Origin: Rubritalea squalenifaciens DSM 18772
GTDB lineage: Bacteria > Verrucomicrobiota > Verrucomicrobiia > Verrucomicrobiales > Akkermansiaceae
Reading direction: 5' to 3'
Assembly: GCF_900141815.1 (NCBI RefSeq)
Contig: NZ_FQYR01000002.1
Location: forward strand, 721,091-785,090
DNA: 64,000 bases
Below the pieces are notes generated by a model that had not been told where the DNA came from, did no database searches, and saw only the letters and a list, made by a program, of their open reading frames with translations. How positions within the stretch are numbered: the stretch's first letter is position 1; each line of letters begins with the position of its first letter. Position numbers and translations under genes: made by a program. This document shows, in pieces, positions 26,442 through 36,246 of the stretch.

Positions 26442-26464
26442 CCGAACAAAAATCTCAAGTAACC

Positions 26465-26923
26465 ATGTCTAGAAGAAAACAGGGACCTGCTTTCGAAGAG
26501 GATGAACCAGAGTTGGACATCTCGTCACTGATTGACGTGTGTTTCCTCCTCCTCATCTACTTCTTGGTCACTACAACGATCCAGCCGCGTGAGGCGGATT
26601 TGCCGATGACTCTGCCATCAGCGAATCCAAGCGACACTCCGCCAGATATCCAGCCAATGCTGATCCAGGTGGATGACAGCGGTGGGATCATCGTGAACAA
26701 GGAAGAGCGTCTCGACCAAGGTGCTGTAGGTAAGCAGCGTGAGCTGCCGAAGCTCTCCAACCGTCTTCAGCTCTACAAGGAGTTGGCGTCTGGTGCGGGT
26801 ACGGAACCACTCGTTCAGATCTCAGTCAGCGGTGAGGCTCCACAGTCCAGTGTCATTGATGTGATCAACTGCCTCGTCGGTCTCCAGATTGACAAGGTGA
26901 CCTTCACGGACTTCAGCAACTAG
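26465..26923 (+). CDS. ExbD/TolR family protein (second copy)
   Basis: A 152-residue ExbD with the conserved L-D-I-S-S-L-I-D-V-C-F-L-L-L-I-Y-F helix near residues 17-35 (including the essential Asp) and a periplasmic domain. It differs clearly from the first copy, so the two may form heterodimers or serve different partners. Paired exbD genes after one exbB are common in Bacteroidetes, Planctomycetes and Verrucomicrobia. It ends the short operon; a terminator-like hairpin follows about 70 bases downstream. Confidence 0.9.
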   Translation: MSRRKQGPAFEEDEPELDISSLIDVCFLLLIYFLVTTTIQPREADLPMTLPSANPSDTPPDIQPMLIQVDDSGGIIVNKEERLDQGAVGKQRELPKLSNRLQLYKELASGAGTEPLVQISVSGEAPQSSVIDVINCLVGLQIDKVTFTDFSN

Positions 26924-26995
26924 CTTTGTCCTCAGGTCTAAGAAAAATTAGCTGACAATCGTTTGCACCGTAGCGAAGATTAGTTTGGCTCATCC

Positions 26996-27027
26996 AAGGG
27001 CGCTTTCTGTAGATCGCGTCCTTTTTA
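26996..27027 (+). terminator. Terminator-like hairpin after the second exbD
   Basis: AAGGGCGC (26996-27003) pairs with GCGTCCTT (27016-27023, one wobble) with a 12-base loop and is followed by TTTTT. It would end or attenuate transcription before the TPR gene. Confidence 0.6.
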
Positions 27028-27073
27028 TTCTCAAGAAAACCCTGTATCATTCAGAAAATACATTCCTACACAC

Positions 27074-30000
27074 ATGAAAATCCAACGATCAGTCACATTT
27101 GCGATCACTCTGGCAGGAGCCTCCATGCTTGGTATGGCTCCGGCAGACGTGCAGGCGCAGGACATCAATGAGGCGGTCCCCATGGCATTCAAAGAAATGA
27201 ATGGCCGTAACTGGGAGAAAGCCCAAAGCATTCTAGCCAAGGTAGTGGACGTCTATGCAGAGCGTGCCAAGCAGCTTTATGGTGGCAAGTTTGGCGTCAT
27301 CTACTACAACAAGGGATACTGCGAGCTCAAGATCGGTGGCAAGCTGAAGGCTGCCGGTGGTCCAGAGAACCTGGACAAGGCCAACAAGTATTACGAGATG
27401 GCCAAGCAATCCTTTGCGAACTGCTACAAGTTCCCAAGTGACGACAAGGGTAAGAATACTTACCACAAGAAAAGTCTCTACTACTGGGGTCAATCCGCCC
27501 AGGCCATGGGGGAATACAAAGAGGCGATCACTCAGTATAAGAAGTTCCTCGATGAGCGTGAAGAAGGCCGTGATGAATATGACAAGGGCATCATGGCTCT
27601 CAGTCTGGCCATCTGTCACTTCAAGCTGGAGAAGCCTGACATGAAGCAGGGTATCCAGTACTTCGAGACGGCTCTCAACAACAAGGATCAGTGGAATACT
27701 CCGGACGAAGCGATCGTTACCGCGTTTCAGGCCCTGACCGAAGCGGTCATCAAGACCAAGAATGAGCAGGCCCTGATTGATTTCCTTAATCAGAATCGTG
27801 CGGCGATCACTCTGAGACCGTTCGAGATGGTGAAGTTCACCCCATTCTTCCAGAAGTTGGCTGTCGAGGCCATGGAAGAAGACATGATGTACGCCGCCTT
27901 CAATCTCTTTGCGTTGATTCCAGGCACGAAGGTATCCATCAGCGAGCTGGAGCTGCTTAAGAGTGAATTGGCTCTCTATCCACGTGACGGTATCAAGGAT
28001 GGACCACACGTCATTGCCAAGGCGGACATTGACAAGAATCTTACCAAGCTTCGTACCGAGGACAGAGCGGGTGACCCTCATGAGGTCTTGGCGCTTTCCG
28101 CTCTAGCCTTTACGCATGAGAGCAAGGGTAACGTACGCGGTGCCTTTGCCGCCTACGAGCAGCTTGAGCTCTACTTTAACAAGTCCAAGAAGCGTGAAGA
28201 GAACCTTTACAACCTTGTGCGTACTTCTGCTCGCATCGGTGAGGTGATGCTTACCGAGCAATATGGCTCTGAATTTTTGAAGAGCTACCCAGGCAGCAAG
28301 CATGAAAGCCAGGTGCGTAGCTTCATGCTTTCCAGTCTCTTTGCTTCCGGCGAGTACGAGAAGTGTGAAGAGGTGGCGGGCGCTATGATCGGCCAACTGG
28401 CTAAGCCATCCAAGCAGCATGACCTCTGTCTGCACGTGCTCGGTGGTTCCAAGTTCTACCTCGGTAAGTTCGTGGATTGTCATCAGCTCCTTCTGGATCA
28501 CGTGAAGATGTATCCAAAGAGTGAGTACAAGATCGCCGCTGAGTTCTTCGTGGCCTCCAACCTGTCACGTCTACAGGACTGGAAGCAGGCAGCCCTCAAG
28601 CTGGACGAATTCCTCAAGAAGTACCCGGATCCAGCAAAGAACGTGTACATTCCATTCGCTCTCTATGACCGTGCGAATGTCCACTACTCCGAAGGTGAGA
28701 ATGAGCAAGCTTTGGTGCTTCTCAACCGTATTGAGAAAGAATTCAAAGGAACCTCAATCGAAGAGATGGCCTACAACCTCAAGGGTAACATCATGCAGAG
28801 TGATGGTGATCGCGAAGGTGCTCTTACCTACTACAACAAGGCTCTCACACTCGCAGAGCACAAGGGCAATGGCATAGTTGCCAGTGAGTCGCTCAACTAC
28901 CTCGTAGGTCTCCTTGGTGTGGAGAAAATCGGCAAGGAGCCGAATCCAAATCTTAAGGATGCCCTTCCATTCTATGACAAGTTCTGGAAAGAATACCCGG
29001 ATTCTCCATACAAGGCACAGGTTGCTGTGTCCGGTATGCCGGCGATGAAGGAGGCGGGTCGTTCTGACGAAGCTCTTGCCAAGTTGCAGGCAGTGATTGC
29101 TGAGATGGCCAAGAAGGAGAATCCAGCAGGTCTGGACGCAGCGATTGGTTCCTACACCAAGGCTTATCTTGAGAGTGGCAAGACAGCAGACCAGCTGAAA
29201 GACCACTACTACAAGTTCCCTGGCGTTGATTTCAATGATACCAGAACGCTGGCCATGCTGCGTATCGCGATCATTGGTGTCTTCGAAGATAACTTGAAGA
29301 AAGCCGAGGCGGCTAAAGATCAAGCTGCGATCAATCTCAGTCAGTCACGTATCAAGGTTCTCTTCAATGATCTGAAGGCGGATTACCCTGTCGAGAAGCT
29401 CTCCAACTTCGTGTTGGTGCGTGTGGGTGACTACCTGCGTAAGAAGACAGACAATCCACGTCAGTCTCTTGCCTACTATGACGAGCGTCTGAAGCGCCCG
29501 CAGGTGAATGGACGCATCAATGCTCAGTTCGGTAAGGCAGACATTTTGGGTCAGTCCTCCAATGCTGGTGAGCGTAAGCAGGCTGTCACCATCCTTAATG
29601 AGGTGATCGAAGCCGCGAACGAAGAGGGCGGTGCAGACCGCAAGATTCGTGACGAAGCTCTCTACCGTATTATTGAGATCAACAACACAGAGAAGGACTG
29701 GAAGGCTCTCGCTGAAAATGCTGAGAAGTATAAGAAGGAGTACTCCTCTGAGAAAGCACGTGTCATGTTCCTCTTGGCCCAGGCTTACGAAAGCATGAGC
29801 AATGTGGAGAAGGCGATCAAAGCCTACACCGAGGTGTACATTGCTAACATGGCGAACATCGCCATCTCAGCCCCAGCCATCTCACGCTCTACCGAGCTGA
29901 TGTGGGAAAAGGGTGACAAGCAGAAGGCTTATGAGGCTGCGGCACGATTCATCAACAGCTCTGAAGAGTCCTTTAACAAGATCAAGGATGATCTGGACGA

Positions 30001-30109
30001 TGAGGTGGCTGAGAAGTGGCTCGAAATCCAGACTCGAGTGAAAACCTGGGAAGCAGGCGGTGAGATCAAGACTCTTGAGGAAATCAAGAAGGAGAGAGAA
30101 GGCCGATAA
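27074..30109 (+). CDS. Giant periplasmic TPR-repeat protein (copy 1)
   Basis: A 1011-residue exported protein with a signal peptide (cleavage near V-Q-A-Q-D, about residue 29) followed almost entirely by TPR-like helical hairpins, for example A-I-T-Q-Y-K-K-F-L near 155 and G-A-L-T-Y-Y-N-K-A-L near 585. It ends G-E-I-K-T-L-E-E-I-K-K-E. Codon use is strongly biased (AAG, CTC/CTT, GGT), suggesting abundance. It lies just after exbB-exbD-exbD and is a good candidate for the periplasmic partner, in the way CpoB/YbgF-type TPR proteins accompany Tol-Pal. A diverged paralogue is at 31262. No enzymatic domain is seen. Confidence 0.85.
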   Translation: MKIQRSVTFAITLAGASMLGMAPADVQAQDINEAVPMAFKEMNGRNWEKAQSILAKVVDVYAERAKQLYGGKFGVIYYNKGYCELKIGGKLKAAGGPENLDKANKYYEMAKQSFANCYKFPSDDKGKNTYHKKSLYYWGQSAQAMGEYKEAITQYKKFLDEREEGRDEYDKGIMALSLAICHFKLEKPDMKQGIQYFETALNNKDQWNTPDEAIVTAFQALTEAVIKTKNEQALIDFLNQNRAAITLRPFEMVKFTPFFQKLAVEAMEEDMMYAAFNLFALIPGTKVSISELELLKSELALYPRDGIKDGPHVIAKADIDKNLTKLRTEDRAGDPHEVLALSALAFTHESKGNVRGAFAAYEQLELYFNKSKKREENLYNLVRTSARIGEVMLTEQYGSEFLKSYPGSKHESQVRSFMLSSLFASGEYEKCEEVAGAMIGQLAKPSKQHDLCLHVLGGSKFYLGKFVDCHQLLLDHVKMYPKSEYKIAAEFFVASNLSRLQDWKQAALKLDEFLKKYPDPAKNVYIPFALYDRANVHYSEGENEQALVLLNRIEKEFKGTSIEEMAYNLKGNIMQSDGDREGALTYYNKALTLAEHKGNGIVASESLNYLVGLLGVEKIGKEPNPNLKDALPFYDKFWKEYPDSPYKAQVAVSGMPAMKEAGRSDEALAKLQAVIAEMAKKENPAGLDAAIGSYTKAYLESGKTADQLKDHYYKFPGVDFNDTRTLAMLRIAIIGVFEDNLKKAEAAKDQAAINLSQSRIKVLFNDLKADYPVEKLSNFVLVRVGDYLRKKTDNPRQSLAYYDERLKRPQVNGRINAQFGKADILGQSSNAGERKQAVTILNEVIEAANEEGGADRKIRDEALYRIIEINNTEKDWKALAENAEKYKKEYSSEKARVMFLLAQAYESMSNVEKAIKAYTEVYIANMANIAISAPAISRSTELMWEKGDKQKAYEAAARFINSSEESFNKIKDDLDDEVAEKWLEIQTRVKTWEAGGEIKTLEEIKKEREGR

Positions 30110-30143
30110 TCACGATAAGCGAAACCTATAAACCTAGATTCAA

Positions 30144-31085
30144 ATGAAACTATTTAAGACAATTCTCGCAGCGTTTATGGCTCTTGTGCTTGGTGTTCAG
30201 GCTCAGAATGAACGTATCTTGATACCAGGTGTTATCATTAAGCCGAACAGCGAGTTCACCAATGTGTACTTGCTTGGTTCTGACAAAGCTAACGTGTACT
30301 ACGTGCAGAACCCCAGACAGGTAAACATCCAGGCGGAGCGCCTCGTTGGTGTTGCTAACGTTTACATCATGGAGCCACCAGAGTTCCGTGAAGCTATGGC
30401 TCTTTTCGAGGGGCGTAAGTATCAGCAGGCTCTTACCAAGTTTGGTGAAGTGAAGCAGAAGTACGACAAGTTCAAGCTAATGCCGAACAACCACTTTACC
30501 TTGTCTGGCTATTACGAGCTGGAGTGTCATCGCAAGCTGATGGATCTCGATGCCTTGGCGAAATCACTGAAGGATTTCATCTGGGATCCTATCAAGCGTG
30601 CTGATTACTTGCAGCAGATCGAGGTGTACAAGTTCTGGGATGCTGCACGCAGCAAGAACTGGAGACGTCTGGATCTCATGGCGAAAGAGTGGAAGAAGAA
30701 GCGAGTGCCGATCTCCATTCGTGCCCAGATTGCCTACACTCACGGTATGGCTCTGGAGGGTATGAAGCAGGAGCAGGATGCTCTTACTGCCTACGCTACA
30801 GCAATGACTGCAGACTTCGGTAAGTCCGAGGTCATTGTGAGACAAGCGGCTCTGAACTCCCTGCGCATGTTTGCTGCTCGTGATGAAGTGAAGACCGCGA
30901 TGCAGCTCTGGGGTACAGATGATGAAGACAAGACAACTGACGGCTATCTCGCTCTGCTGGAAGCCAATGGTCTTGCTAGACTCTATGAGTCCGCAGGTCT
31001 AGGCGCTGGCGTAAAGCTGCCAGCTGAGTATGCCAAGTTCCTGAAATTCACTCCTAAAGAGCAGGAAGCAGCGCCAAAGGAATAA
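30144..31085 (+). CDS. Exported protein of the ExbBD/TPR cluster, function unknown
   Basis: A 313-residue protein with a signal peptide (cleavage after V-Q-A, about residue 20), an N-terminal beta-rich part (I-L-I-P-G-V-I-I-K-P near 25-35) and a helical TPR-like remainder, including F-E-G-R-K-Y-Q-Q-A-L-T-K-F near 88-100. It starts 34 bases after the TPR gene, has the same strong codon bias and ends at a strong terminator, so the two are co-expressed. I do not recognise a named family. It is probably a periplasmic partner of the giant TPR protein. Confidence 0.7.
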   Translation: MKLFKTILAAFMALVLGVQAQNERILIPGVIIKPNSEFTNVYLLGSDKANVYYVQNPRQVNIQAERLVGVANVYIMEPPEFREAMALFEGRKYQQALTKFGEVKQKYDKFKLMPNNHFTLSGYYELECHRKLMDLDALAKSLKDFIWDPIKRADYLQQIEVYKFWDAARSKNWRRLDLMAKEWKKKRVPISIRAQIAYTHGMALEGMKQEQDALTAYATAMTADFGKSEVIVRQAALNSLRMFAARDEVKTAMQLWGTDDEDKTTDGYLALLEANGLARLYESAGLGAGVKLPAEYAKFLKFTPKEQEAAPKE

Positions 31086-31116
31086 GCTTCTGATCTGAAA
31101 AGAATTCAATGATTCA

Positions 31117-31148
31117 AACCCGCTGGTTGCTGGCCAGCGGGTTTTTTG
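31117..31148 (+). terminator. Intrinsic terminator between the two TPR units
   Basis: Perfect 10-bp stem AACCCGCTGG/CCAGCGGGTT (31117-31126 with 31134-31143), 7-base loop, then TTTTTT. It separates the second TPR gene from the first unit. Confidence 0.9.
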
Positions 31149-31261
31149 TGTCCTTGATTCGAGATGCTTGCCTGTTTTTGATCCAAGAAATAGCTGAGCT
31201 GATGCGTTGAATACTAAGAGGTGAATCGTTACACTTCATGGGACGTAAGTGCTGAGTATAC

Positions 31262-34201
31262 ATGGATAGAATCAATGACATGACTGATGGGCTGTTAAAG
31301 AGGGTTGCTGGATCTGTCTTAGCTTGTGTGTGCCTCGCTGGGCCCTTGCAGGCCCAGCAGTTCGATGAGGGGATGACCAGGGCTGTGGAGGCTCTGGATG
31401 ACTCGAATTGGAACGTGGCAATTGAGCGCTTGCAGGAGATCGGGAAATCTCAGCCGGAGCAGACAGTCTATCAGAAAGGGGCGATCAGCTATCATCATGG
31501 ATACGCCTTGATGAAGCGGGGGCTTCAGTCTGTGGAGAGTGGTCGTGTGAAGGAGGGTGAGCAGGACTTACAGGCGGCCTATGCGATGCTGGATGCCTGT
31601 GCCCGGCTGAAGGGTGAAGGGGAGGATCTGAATGTCTACCGCAAACGGGCGCTACTCTATCAGGGGGCAATTTCGCAGGCTCTGGAAAAGTATGATGAAG
31701 CACTGGCGTTTTATGATCGCTTTCTGCTGGAGCGAGATCAGCTTAGGGATACTTACGAGCGGGGGGTGATGTTGGTGAATCTGGCCATCTGCTACAGTCT
31801 CAAAGCTGAGCCTGATCTTGAGCAAGCCTCTGGTGCCTTCCAGGACGCGGTGACTAATCGAGAGCGTTGGAAGGTTGACGATGTTCAGCTTGTTAGATCT
31901 CTGGGGTCCACGATGGAGGCTTATCTAGAGAAAGGAAAAGAAAAGGAGTATGTGGCTCTGGTGGAGGCTTGCCGAGAATCATTGACTGATGTGGCCCGTT
32001 CTGGGGAGTCTGTTAGGAGGCAGGTTTTGCGGGTGGCGATTCGTGCTGCTGAAATGGAGGCTTATGATGCCTCGAATATGGTCCTGAGTTGTTTGCCATA
32101 TCAAATGGCTCCGTGGAATAAAGGGGCGAATGATTTAAATCTGTTAGGTGAAGAGGGGGTGAAGGGTGGTGATGCTGAAGTACTGACACGGGCATTGGAG
32201 CTTGCTGCTTATAACGCTGAAAAGCTGGGTAAGGTAGATGAGGCGGTCTCCTTATGCCATGAAATGCTGAAGGGTTTGGAGCCGTCCCCGGAGCTGGATC
32301 GTTGTGTGCTGCAGCTGGTGCGTCTTGCGCATCTTGAAAAAAAGGATGAGGAGGTGGTTAAGCTGGCAGACGCTTACCTTGCAAGGATTCAAGAGGAGGA
32401 GATTGCACGAGAGCTTCGTGCTTATCTCGCAGATTCTCTACTGCAGCTCGGGAGCTACGATCAAGTGCAGGAGCTCTACCGTGGGCAGGGGCATTTGGTG
32501 GCTGATGAAGCATTTCTATTGATTCGAGCGGCCTACTTGGGTGCCAAGTACGCACAAGTGCTTGAGCTGATGGAACAATACCAGGCGGATATCTCGGATA
32601 AGCTTAGGCGGGAGGAGGTGAGCTACTATAAGCTTGCGAGTTTGGTGAGGATGCAGTTGTGGCCAGAGGCCGAGGAGTTTCTTGCAGAGCACTATCAGGA
32701 TCGAGGGGCTGCGGATTCGGAATTTTACCGATTGGCGCATCTCGAGAAAGCCCAGGTTGAGTTTGCGCGGCTTGACTTGGATGCGGCTCAAGAGTCGTTG
32801 GCAAGCTTGCTTGATGATCCGGATAAGACTCTGGCGGCTACGGCACTCAATCTGTTAGGGAATATCCAGCAATCGTTACGTGAAAGAAAAGAGGCTAGGG
32901 AATCTTACGAGAAGGCACTGAAGCTGGGGCAGGAATTGGGGGAAGATGAGCTGATTCAGGAGTCGTTGTTTTATCTGGTGGCTCTCTTGGGGCAGGAGCA
33001 AGTCAATGGGGCAAAGAATAAAAACCTGAAAGAAGCTCTGCCGTATTTTGATGCGTTCATGGAAAAGTATGCTGATTCCGAGTATGCGGCCCAGGTGTTG
33101 GTGGCCGGTATGGCTGCCATGCGTGAAGCTGATCGTTCAGGCGAGTATCTGACGCTCTTCCATAAAGTGATTTCTCAGATGTCAGCGCGTGATCGAACTC
33201 CGGGATTGGAGTTGGCTATGGATACCTATCTATGGTTGCTTCAGGAGGAGGGGAAAACCTTCTCGGAAGTATATCAGGAGCTGAGCAGATGGCATCCTCC
33301 AGTACGCTTGTCCGCAGTGTATCGCGATGCTTTCGCTCGGGCGTATGATGGTTTTGAAAACAAGGCAGAGGGTAAAAAGGATGCTTCGAGAGCTCTGCTG
33401 AATGATGCCAGAAGAAGGATCCTGATGAAGGACCTGATCGCTGACTATCCCCCTGAAGCATTGGCGCCCTATATCATGCTCAATGTGGCAAGCTATCTCG
33501 TGGAGGAGACTGATACGCCGGAGCGTGCTTTGCTTTATTACGAAGAAGTGATCAAGCGTGGAACGATCCGTGAGCATATTGAGGCGCAGCTGGGTATGGC
33601 CAAGTTGTTGAACAAGCGTGATGAGGACGGTGATAAAGAGCGAGCTGAGCTATTACTGCTGGATGTCATCGCTCGGAGTGCAGGTGATGAAATGGGGGAT
33701 GAAGCTCTGCTTGTACTCGTCGAGTCCTATGCGGCTCGTGGCCGGTGGCCAGAGGTGACGCAGTGGGCTAAGCGATATCTCGAGCAAAAGGGGCATGATG
33801 CTAAGCGGGCGAAAGTTTCTTATATGCTCGCTAAATCCTACGATGAACGAGGGATGTTTGAGGATGCGATTGTCTCATACGGCCAGATCTATGCGAGTTA
33901 TTTGAATAGTCTGGAGATATCGGCTCCGGCTGTAGAGCGTCTGGCTCGTATCACCTGGGAGCGTAATAAGCCCGGGAATAGCCCTGCAGATGCTGATAGG
34001 CAGATCGCCTACCAATTGGCACACAGGTACTTGGGTTTGACCAAGGAGGTCTACGAGGATCAAGAAGATCTGCTGTCCGAAGGGGCTAAAAAGTCCTGGA
34101 AGGCGATCGAGGCCCTTGTCGATCAGTGGGAGAAGAGCGGTGAGATCAAGACTGTGGAGCAGCTGCTTGAGGATCGCAGAAAGGGGAAAAAGTCATTCTA
34201 G
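31262..34201 (+). CDS. Giant periplasmic TPR-repeat protein (copy 2)
   Basis: A 979-residue paralogue of the protein at 27074: signal peptide (cleavage near L-Q-A-Q-Q), then TPR-like repeats throughout, with shared landmarks such as the K-N-L-K-E-A-L-P-Y-F-D-A/F near residue 590, L-A-Y-Y/L-L-Y-Y-D/E-E, and the C-terminal G-E-I-K-T-V-E-Q. Unlike copy 1 it uses many TTG, CTG and GGG codons, so it is probably made at much lower level. It follows a terminator and has its own leader. An internal ATG at 31280 is an alternative start. It may be a conditional or substrate-specific variant. Confidence 0.83.
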   Translation: MDRINDMTDGLLKRVAGSVLACVCLAGPLQAQQFDEGMTRAVEALDDSNWNVAIERLQEIGKSQPEQTVYQKGAISYHHGYALMKRGLQSVESGRVKEGEQDLQAAYAMLDACARLKGEGEDLNVYRKRALLYQGAISQALEKYDEALAFYDRFLLERDQLRDTYERGVMLVNLAICYSLKAEPDLEQASGAFQDAVTNRERWKVDDVQLVRSLGSTMEAYLEKGKEKEYVALVEACRESLTDVARSGESVRRQVLRVAIRAAEMEAYDASNMVLSCLPYQMAPWNKGANDLNLLGEEGVKGGDAEVLTRALELAAYNAEKLGKVDEAVSLCHEMLKGLEPSPELDRCVLQLVRLAHLEKKDEEVVKLADAYLARIQEEEIARELRAYLADSLLQLGSYDQVQELYRGQGHLVADEAFLLIRAAYLGAKYAQVLELMEQYQADISDKLRREEVSYYKLASLVRMQLWPEAEEFLAEHYQDRGAADSEFYRLAHLEKAQVEFARLDLDAAQESLASLLDDPDKTLAATALNLLGNIQQSLRERKEARESYEKALKLGQELGEDELIQESLFYLVALLGQEQVNGAKNKNLKEALPYFDAFMEKYADSEYAAQVLVAGMAAMREADRSGEYLTLFHKVISQMSARDRTPGLELAMDTYLWLLQEEGKTFSEVYQELSRWHPPVRLSAVYRDAFARAYDGFENKAEGKKDASRALLNDARRRILMKDLIADYPPEALAPYIMLNVASYLVEETDTPERALLYYEEVIKRGTIREHIEAQLGMAKLLNKRDEDGDKERAELLLLDVIARSAGDEMGDEALLVLVESYAARGRWPEVTQWAKRYLEQKGHDAKRAKVSYMLAKSYDERGMFEDAIVSYGQIYASYLNSLEISAPAVERLARITWERNKPGNSPADADRQIAYQLAHRYLGLTKEVYEDQEDLLSEGAKKSWKAIEALVDQWEKSGEIKTVEQLLEDRRKGKKSF

Positions 34202-34239
34202 TGATCCAGCCTTCTATCCAGAAAGATGTTATGAGGCAC

Positions 34240-34271
34240 AAAAAAACCTCACCTTGCTAGCAAGGTGAGGT
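34240..34271 (-). terminator. Intrinsic terminator of the HU gene
   Basis: Perfect 11-bp stem ACCTCACCTTG/CAAGGTGAGGT with a 4-base loop, followed on the minus strand by seven T. It lies between the convergent TPR and HU genes. Confidence 0.9.
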
Positions 34272-34294
34272 GATCAGATTGTTCTGCAAGTAAC

Positions 34295-34570
34295 TTAGAG
34301 AGAGTTCTTGAGAGTGGAGGAAGCTTTGAAACCAACGGTCTTGGAGGCCTTGATCTTCATTGCTTCGCCAGTCTTAGGGTTACGACCCATGCGAGCTGCA
34401 CGCTTCTTCACTTCAAAAGTACCGAAACCGATAAGTTGGACTTTTTTGTCTTTCTTGATGCCTTTTGAGATGGAATCAAGAACGGCTGCAAGAGCGTCTT
34501 CTGCTGCACGCTTAGTTGCGTCTTTCCCGAGGGCTTTTTGTACTGCTTCGACAAGTTCGGCTTTATTCAT
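34295..34570 (-). CDS. HU-family DNA-binding protein
   Basis: A 91-residue nucleoid protein. It begins M-N-K-A-E-L-V-E-A-V, has the hydrophobic core V-Q-L-I-G-F-G-T-F-E-V, and the DNA-binding arm R-M-G-R-N-P-K-T-G-E with the conserved intercalating Pro. The sequence is more HU- than IHF-like. The upstream DNA is very A/T-rich (ATATTATTTTATC), as expected for a strong promoter, but I cannot assign exact boxes. Confidence 0.95.
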   Translation of the reverse strand: MNKAELVEAVQKALGKDATKRAAEDALAAVLDSISKGIKKDKKVQLIGFGTFEVKKRAARMGRNPKTGEAMKIKASKTVGFKASSTLKNSL

Positions 34571-34798
34571 AGCGATGTCTTTTTCGCCAACTTGCAGTGT
34601 TTTGTAAAGATAAAATAATATAAAAAGTTTCCTTGAGCTATAAGGGTTTTAGGCTTGTCAAACGGCGAAAAATAATAGTAATCGCGTAAGCTATTTTACC
34701 AACTATAGGGGATTAACAGTTGTTAGAGTCTGTTAGGTTTTCTAAGTGTTGTTCCATGATGTGTGTTGGTGATGCGAAAATGAACCCAAAACGAAATC

Positions 34799-36151
34799 AT
34801 GCCGACCACTCATAATACGTTTCTAGACCACGCAGAAATTATCGCGTCGACATGTCGTGCGATGCCGCTTGATGAAAGTCTGTTAGAAGTAAGGGATGAT
34901 GTGTCCAAGGCTATAGAGCGTGGATATTTTCTGCCGGATGAAGATGAGCGGTTGAGGGAAATGTATCGCCGCTATCTGCGTACACGCACTGTATTGCTTG
35001 AGTCTATCGTGGCTCTGGAGCCTTTCGCTATTGGCAGAGAGGAGATGGAGTGGGAGGATCGTATGTGTACCTTTGCAGCGGCCTTTGCTGCGGCAACGGT
35101 TCTCGTGCGCAGCGCGAAGTACATTGTGGATATCGCAGCGGATCAGTTTTTGGTTTGGAAAAAGTTGGATGAAGCAGAGCTGCGATATGGTATCGCTAAG
35201 AACTCGTTTTCGGCGGTGTTTAAGAATCTCACCTCATCGCGAAGGATGTGGAGATTCTATGAATCGATTCGTTTCTATGAGCTGCATAAAGAGGAGATTT
35301 ATGCCCTGGCTGAGCAGGGCGGGGTGATTGCTGAGCTTGTAGAAATTTTAAAAGAGGAGGAGGAATTTTTAGAGTTTCGCAAGCGTGACTACCTCAAAAG
35401 GCGCCTTCGTTACACGCTGCACTCCTTTGTTCGGAGGCATCACACCGGCTATAAAAAGGCGATGTTTCACATTTTCCGGCTCAGTGGTAGCGCGATTGCG
35501 GAGATGAAGCAGCCAATTATTGCGCAGATGAAGGCGGGCAAGCGGGTGACGCCGCGGGTGCTGGCTAAGGCCTGGTCCGTGTTGCAACCGGGTGACATTA
35601 TTATTACCAGGCACGATGATGCGATGAGTAATCTCTTCTTGCCGGGTTTCTGGCCACATGCCGCCTTCTATATAGGTAGCTATGAGCAAAGGGTGCGAAT
35701 GGGGCTGGAGGATGAGCTGGGCTTGGAGGCCGATGTGGTGGAGGCCAAGAAGGACGGGGTAAAATACCGGAAGCTGGCAGAAACGCTCACGGTGGATGCT
35801 TTTGTGATTTTGCGCCCGAAATTGAATGAGGCTGAGCGGCTGGAGGCGGTGCGCAAGGCGATGAGTCATGCCGGCAAGCGCTATGACTTCCTCTTTGACT
35901 TCAGTCGTGCGGATCGCCTGGCCTGCACGGAGGTGGTCTATAGGTCTTACCATGCGGTGGGAGAGGTGAGCTTCCAGTTACAGGATCATGCGGGCAGGAA
36001 ATGTCTCTCTGCCGAGAATATGCTGGATCAGGCGATAAGCTCTGGAAATTTCGAGCCAGTGGCGATTTATGGGGTGCGTGGAATCAAGGTTCAGATGGGC
36101 GAGGATGTCAGACCGATTCTGCAGGGGAGCTACAAATCCTGCTGGGATTGA
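34799..36151 (+). CDS. YiiX/YebB-like NlpC/P60 superfamily cysteine hydrolase
   Basis: A 450-residue protein. The N-terminal ~255 residues are helical and charged, without clear family. The C-terminal domain (about 258-440) is a permuted NlpC/P60 fold of the YiiX/YebB-like group: L-Q-P-G-D-I-I-I-T opens it, H287 lies in W-P-H-A-A-F-Y-I-G, and C376 in A-C-T-E-V-V-Y-R-S-Y. In permuted members the His precedes the Cys, as here. Substrates may be peptidoglycan or lipid amides. No signal peptide or anchor is seen, so a cytoplasmic location is likely. It stands alone before the atp operon. Confidence 0.82.
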   Translation: MPTTHNTFLDHAEIIASTCRAMPLDESLLEVRDDVSKAIERGYFLPDEDERLREMYRRYLRTRTVLLESIVALEPFAIGREEMEWEDRMCTFAAAFAAATVLVRSAKYIVDIAADQFLVWKKLDEAELRYGIAKNSFSAVFKNLTSSRRMWRFYESIRFYELHKEEIYALAEQGGVIAELVEILKEEEEFLEFRKRDYLKRRLRYTLHSFVRRHHTGYKKAMFHIFRLSGSAIAEMKQPIIAQMKAGKRVTPRVLAKAWSVLQPGDIIITRHDDAMSNLFLPGFWPHAAFYIGSYEQRVRMGLEDELGLEADVVEAKKDGVKYRKLAETLTVDAFVILRPKLNEAERLEAVRKAMSHAGKRYDFLFDFSRADRLACTEVVYRSYHAVGEVSFQLQDHAGRKCLSAENMLDQAISSGNFEPVAIYGVRGIKVQMGEDVRPILQGSYKSCWD

Positions 36152-36246
36152 GGGCCTGATTAAGGATTCCTAACAAACTGTGTCAGAGTAGTCACGGCCG
36201 GGATCGGTGGATAAACTCTCTCGAAATCAGGGCTTTAACCGGACTT

